Assembly: GCA_050175155.1 (NCBI GenBank)
Contig: JBFXJF010000004.1
Location: 62,001-126,000 of the forward strand
Direction: 5' to 3'
Source: JBFXJF01 sp050175155
GTDB lineage: Bacteria; Bacillota; Bacilli; Tepidibacillales; Tepidibacillaceae
DNA length: 64,000 bases
Shown here: piece by piece, positions 61,402 to 64,000 of the stretch
How the letters are laid out: the number at the start of each line of letters is the position of its first letter
How positions within the stretch are numbered: the first letter of the stretch is position 1
The notes under the pieces: generated by a model
Seen by the model: the letters and a program-made list of their open reading frames with translations, nothing else
Databases searched by the model: none
What the model was told of the DNA's origin: nothing
Position numbers and translations under genes: made by a program

Positions 61402-61668
61402 TTCAAAATAAAAAACATTCTTCATCCTAAAGGACGAAAAATGTTCGCGGTACCACCTTTATTCATGACAAATGTCATGCACTCTTTCATAACGGACATC
61501 AATCCGGTCTACTCTACTCAAAAAAGCATCAAGCAGACTACTTAAGGGCGACTAAGATAGCGAAGCACCAAGAAAATCTTTCAGCTAATGATTTTCCTCT
61601 CTTATGGGTCCTACTAATTTACTCCCTAGCATTGTATTTTTCCTATATTTATTAATATAACTTATTAT
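61402..61668 (-). ncRNA. T-box leader controlling valS
   Basis: The conserved T-box core AAGGTGGTACCGCG is at 61459-61446 on the minus strand; its UGG-containing bulge pairs with uncharged tRNA. Stem I spans about 61632-61540, with the probable specifier codon GTC (valine) at 61552-61550. The terminator pairs AACATTTTTCGTCC (61445-61432) with GGATGAAGAATGTT (61427-61414), followed by TTTTTATTTT. Uncharged tRNA-Val would favour the antiterminator and turn on valS-folC. Confidence 0.95.
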
Positions 61669-61674
61669 TTATCT

Positions 61675-61703
61675 ATTTTAAAGAGATTAATAAATATTGT
61701 CAA
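61675..61703 (-). promoter_or_regulatory. Sigma-A promoter of the valS T-box transcript
   Basis: Minus strand consensus TTGACA (61703-61698), 17 bases, TAAAAT (61680-61675). It lies in the 17 to 45 bases after the stop of the CotS-like gene and gives a leader of about 300 bases. Confidence 0.8.
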
Positions 61704-61719
61704 ATAAGATTTAATAAAT

Positions 61720-62733
61720 TCATTCATATAACCAACCCTGCCTGTCTACAAACCAGATTAATTCTTTTGTCTGAGCCCATCTGACCTGTAATTTTTTGAA
61801 GTATATCTCGTCTGACAAGTTCTTTTGTTTCTTTTCATATCGCTTAGCCAGGTTAATTATTTTCTCTGGAAAGAGCAAGTAAATTAACAACAATTTTTTT
61901 TCGTAAGCTAGAAGTGGATTTATTTTTAAATATGTATTAATCCAAATTTCCACCCACTTTTGATATTCCTTACTTAGAAGGTAATTCCTAATGAAAAACG
62001 CGATATCCCTAACCGGTGTATCTAATCCTACATGGTCAAAATCTATTAGAATTAGATAGTCATCAGGAGTTATTACTATATTACGGTGATAATACTTACC
62101 ATGACAGATTGTCTTTCTAATATCCCTGATTGAGTTATACTCAATTACCCAATCGTTTAGATGCTCCACTGCCTCTTCCGCCCAATTTCGGAGAAAAGGT
62201 ATATAGGTCCGAAAGATGTGCTCAAACGCGGTATTAGACTCTTTTAGTTCAAGTCTTTTTTGATATTTCTTTAACCAATCAATTGATTCAATCCAGGATT
62301 TTTTTATAAATGTCTCTTCTATATATTGATACTTCAGCTCTTTTGGATCAAAACCAAACCCTAGTTTATGTAAATTAGCTAAAGTAGATATAGCAAGAGC
62401 TAGGTGTTTATTATCATTTATTGAAAATGCTTTACCCTCGATCCACTTTGTTAAATAGATAATACCGTCTAGGGTTGGTACATATAATTCACCATATTTG
62501 TTTGGAATTATCTCTGAAACGGGAAAACGATTATCATCTAAGAATTTAATAATCGTCATCATTCTATTAACTTGCTCATCTGTTACCTTCGTCTTTTTTA
62601 AAGCAAATTTACCAACTTCCGTTTCAATCTTTATTATTGATTTAATTTTCGATAGATTATTTATTTGAATATTATATTCGCTAAAAACATGTGGATGAAC
62701 ACCAATTTCTGAATATTGACTTATAAGAGTCAT
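61720..62733 (-). CDS. CotS/YsxE-like spore coat protein, kinase fold
   Basis: A 337-residue protein of the aminoglycoside-phosphotransferase-like CotS family found in spore coats. An N-lobe lysine (FALKKTK), hinge (YLTKWIEGKAF) and C-lobe (CHGKYYHRNIVITPDDYLILIDFDHVGLDTPVRDIAFFIR, split by a loop) are visible. The catalytic Asp expected in HGD is Lys (HGK), while the metal Asn in HRN and Asp in DFD remain. Bacillus has ysxE, of this family, between spoVID and valS, as here. The ribosome binding site is AGGGGT. Confidence 0.85.
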   Translation of the reverse strand: MTLISQYSEIGVHPHVFSEYNIQINNLSKIKSIIKIETEVGKFALKKTKVTDEQVNRMMTIIKFLDDNRFPVSEIIPNKYGELYVPTLDGIIYLTKWIEGKAFSINDNKHLALAISTLANLHKLGFGFDPKELKYQYIEETFIKKSWIESIDWLKKYQKRLELKESNTAFEHIFRTYIPFLRNWAEEAVEHLNDWVIEYNSIRDIRKTICHGKYYHRNIVITPDDYLILIDFDHVGLDTPVRDIAFFIRNYLLSKEYQKWVEIWINTYLKINPLLAYEKKLLLIYLLFPEKIINLAKRYEKKQKNLSDEIYFKKLQVRWAQTKELIWFVDRQGWLYE

Positions 62734-62790
62734 TTTATACCCCTACTTCGTTTTATATATTGGAAGTGGTAATATGAAAATATTCAAGCT

Positions 62791-63768
62791 TTAAATTTTG
62801 AAATAATTAAATAAATTCTGATAGAGTCCAAGCAATCTAAACATCTGCTCACTTAAAATTTGGTATTCCTTTACAACGTTATTTGTTTGTGTAACTTTTA
62901 CCACGTAATGAATATATAAGAATTTCCATAAATCATGGGGATAAGCTATATAAGTTAGTATCCACAACTTATCTTCGGTTTTAAGTGGAATAATTTCTTG
63001 GTAGTAATCTAAAAATTTATAAATTACCTCATCAGTGCAGTTGTTATCCTTATAAATTCTTGAAACAAATCTTGCTAAATCATATGATGGCATTTCAGAA
63101 GTCGGATTATTTAAATCGATTATCCAGCCTTCATCGTACTCATCAATTAGGAAAGAGGATAAGTATAGATTTCCATGGCATAGTTTAGGTTGAGATTCAT
63201 TTCTCACTGCTATTTTCTCAACCCTTTGAGCCATTTCAATACTTTGTTTTATTTGTTCCTTACTTTTCGCAATATCCTTTAACACAAGGTTATCAATAGC
63301 GATTTTATTAGACTTATGTTTAATTGAATCCTCAATTTTATTAATATGTATTAATCCATTACTATAGTTTACGGACCATGGGTTAAAATCACTCTTTGTC
63401 TCAATTTTAAATAATGCTTGATGGAACTTCGCTAAAGTACTACTTATAATTTTAATATCCTTCATACTATCTAAAGAAGGTAATCTTCCAAATACCTCGT
63501 CTGTTAGCGAGTACCCTATATTATTAAGAACAGCATAAGGATTACCTTCTTTTGTAGGTATAAATCGGTCAATCTTCCTAAAGCCTTCCCTTACAAGCAA
63601 TTCTCTGCAGCTATGTGCTTTATTTATAGAAGTTTCATCTTTCCATTTATTAACTATTTTAGGTCCGTAATTAGTTTTAAGTTTATAATAATTTGGATAG
63701 GTATCTATAGTGCCAACACGCAAACTATAGTTACGCATTACATCGACTATTTCAATTTTATTTTTCAT
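62791..63768 (-). CDS. CotS/YsxE-like spore coat protein, degenerate kinase fold
   Basis: A 325-residue paralogue in tandem with the gene at 61720-62733. The C-lobe reads CHGNLYLSSFLIDEYDEGW and then IIDLNNPTSEMPSYDLARFV: the HGD Asp is Asn, the metal-site Asn is absent and DFD is DLN, so ATP chemistry is unlikely. It lies directly after the SpoVID-like gene (stop 63775), six bases from its ATG, so the two are probably cotranscribed during sporulation and the product may act as a coat scaffold (inference). Confidence 0.8.
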   Translation of the reverse strand: MKNKIEIVDVMRNYSLRVGTIDTYPNYYKLKTNYGPKIVNKWKDETSINKAHSCRELLVREGFRKIDRFIPTKEGNPYAVLNNIGYSLTDEVFGRLPSLDSMKDIKIISSTLAKFHQALFKIETKSDFNPWSVNYSNGLIHINKIEDSIKHKSNKIAIDNLVLKDIAKSKEQIKQSIEMAQRVEKIAVRNESQPKLCHGNLYLSSFLIDEYDEGWIIDLNNPTSEMPSYDLARFVSRIYKDNNCTDEVIYKFLDYYQEIIPLKTEDKLWILTYIAYPHDLWKFLYIHYVVKVTQTNNVVKEYQILSEQMFRLLGLYQNLFNYFKI

Positions 63769-63774
63769 ATTTCT

Positions 63775-64000
63775 CTATTTTTTTACAGGAAGATATAATA
63801 ACTGTCCAGGTTGTAATTCATTTTTTGTAATATTGTTATTACTAATAATATCTTCACTTCTTAACCCATACTTTTCAGCAATTTTTTGAATTGTATCATC
63901 TTTTTGTGTTATATATATTTTCATTTTGTAACTTTGGATCTCATCCCCATGTAATAGACCATATAATATATTACTTTTATTTACTTGTGCACTGCTTGTC
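63775..64000 (-). CDS. C-terminus of a SpoVID-like LysM protein (right-edge partial)
   Basis: The frame is open from the window edge to the stop at 63775. After a linker (LYGLLHGDEIQSYKMK) it ends with a LysM domain: IYITQKDDTIQKIAEKYG, SEDIISNNNITKNEL and PGQLLYLPV. A start at the internal ATG 63924 would leave only 49 residues, and the frame continues through it, so this is more likely the tail of a longer protein. SpoVID of Bacillus ends in LysM and lies just before ysxE and valS, the order seen here. SpoVID anchors coat assembly and binds SafA. Confidence 0.75.
   Translation of the reverse strand, partial: TSSAQVNKSNILYGLLHGDEIQSYKMKIYITQKDDTIQKIAEKYGLRSEDIISNNNITKNELQPGQLLYLPVKK

Noticed and set aside
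63775..63924. Complete 49-residue LysM protein starting at ATG 63924
   Set aside because: The frame stays open for 25 more codons to the window edge, and gene order predicts a longer SpoVID-like protein; the internal ATG also has a poorly placed ribosome binding site.
1..64000. tRNA, rRNA, CRISPR array, prophage or intact insertion sequence
   Set aside because: Reading through the window gave no clover-leaf candidates in gaps, no regularly spaced direct repeats and no transposase or integrase. Dedicated programs could still find a short RNA that I missed.

Overview
The window is AT-rich chromosomal DNA from an endospore-forming member of the Firmicutes, most likely a Clostridia-class lineage. 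Sporulation genes (SpoIVFA, SpoIVFB, BofC, a SafA-like LysM protein, the tail of a SpoVID-like protein, two CotS/YsxE-like proteins, a Spo0B-like protein, a SpoIIB-like SPOR protein) sit beside a full type IV pilus operon and a citramalate synthase. Every gene I can support is on the minus strand, so the region reads from right (64000) to left (1). Genus cannot be decided from the sequence.

Layout in the direction of transcription. 64000-58706: tail of a SpoVID-like LysM protein, two YsxE/CotS-like kinase-fold proteins, then a strong promoter and a T-box leader driving valS and folC. 57364-55970: murC. 55833-45192: a surface polysaccharide cluster starting with a promoter and an attenuator-like leader, then the initiating sugar transferase, glycosyltransferases, UDP-GlcNAc dehydrogenase and epimerase, Wzy-like polymerase, acetyltransferase and flippase. 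44871-44101: a decayed GAF/PAS sensor gene and a terminator. 43975-34579: pilB-pilT-pilC-pilA-pilD-pilM-pilN-pilO and three prepilin-like genes. 34500-33442: SpoIIB-like SPOR protein. 33343-21707: maf-radC-mreBCD-PBP2-minCD-rodA-spoIVFA-spoIVFB-rng. 21682-20494: rplU-prp-rpmA with its own promoter, leader and terminator. 20441-18407: spo0B-like and obgE. 18329-14431: ACT regulator-hom-thrC-thrB. 14361-12820: SafA-like gene and nadE. 12749-12134: bofC-like gene. 12112-9265: ruvC-ruvA-ruvB and a CYTH-domain gene. 9027-7951: an EF-hand-like protein of unknown role. 7843-1: ilvN-ilvC-leuA-cimA-leuC-leuD-leuB, with the first codons of another gene at the edge.

Much of the order matches the ancestral Bacillus arrangement (spoVID-ysxE-valS-folC, comC-spoIIB-maf-radC-mreBCD-minCD-spoIVFAB-rplU-prp-rpmA-spo0B-obg-pheB, then safA, bofC, ruvAB). 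This synteny supports several calls that sequence similarity alone would leave open. The pilus operon occupies the place where Bacillus keeps only the prepilin peptidase comC. The polysaccharide cluster looks like a later insertion of mixed origin.

Branched-chain amino acids are made by one operon with both isopropylmalate and citramalate synthases; ilvB and ilvD are not in the window. Threonine synthesis is controlled by its own ACT-domain protein. Cell shape, division-site placement, lateral-wall synthesis and the sigma-K-type checkpoint proteins are encoded together. I found no tRNA, rRNA, CRISPR array or intact mobile element. The least explained items are a pair of 75-bp palindromic repeats, an apparent ATA start codon in the flippase gene, an attenuator-like leader before the polysaccharide genes, a membrane-anchored Spo0B-like protein, and degenerate kinase motifs in the two CotS-like proteins. 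I saw no clear case of an entirely new system.
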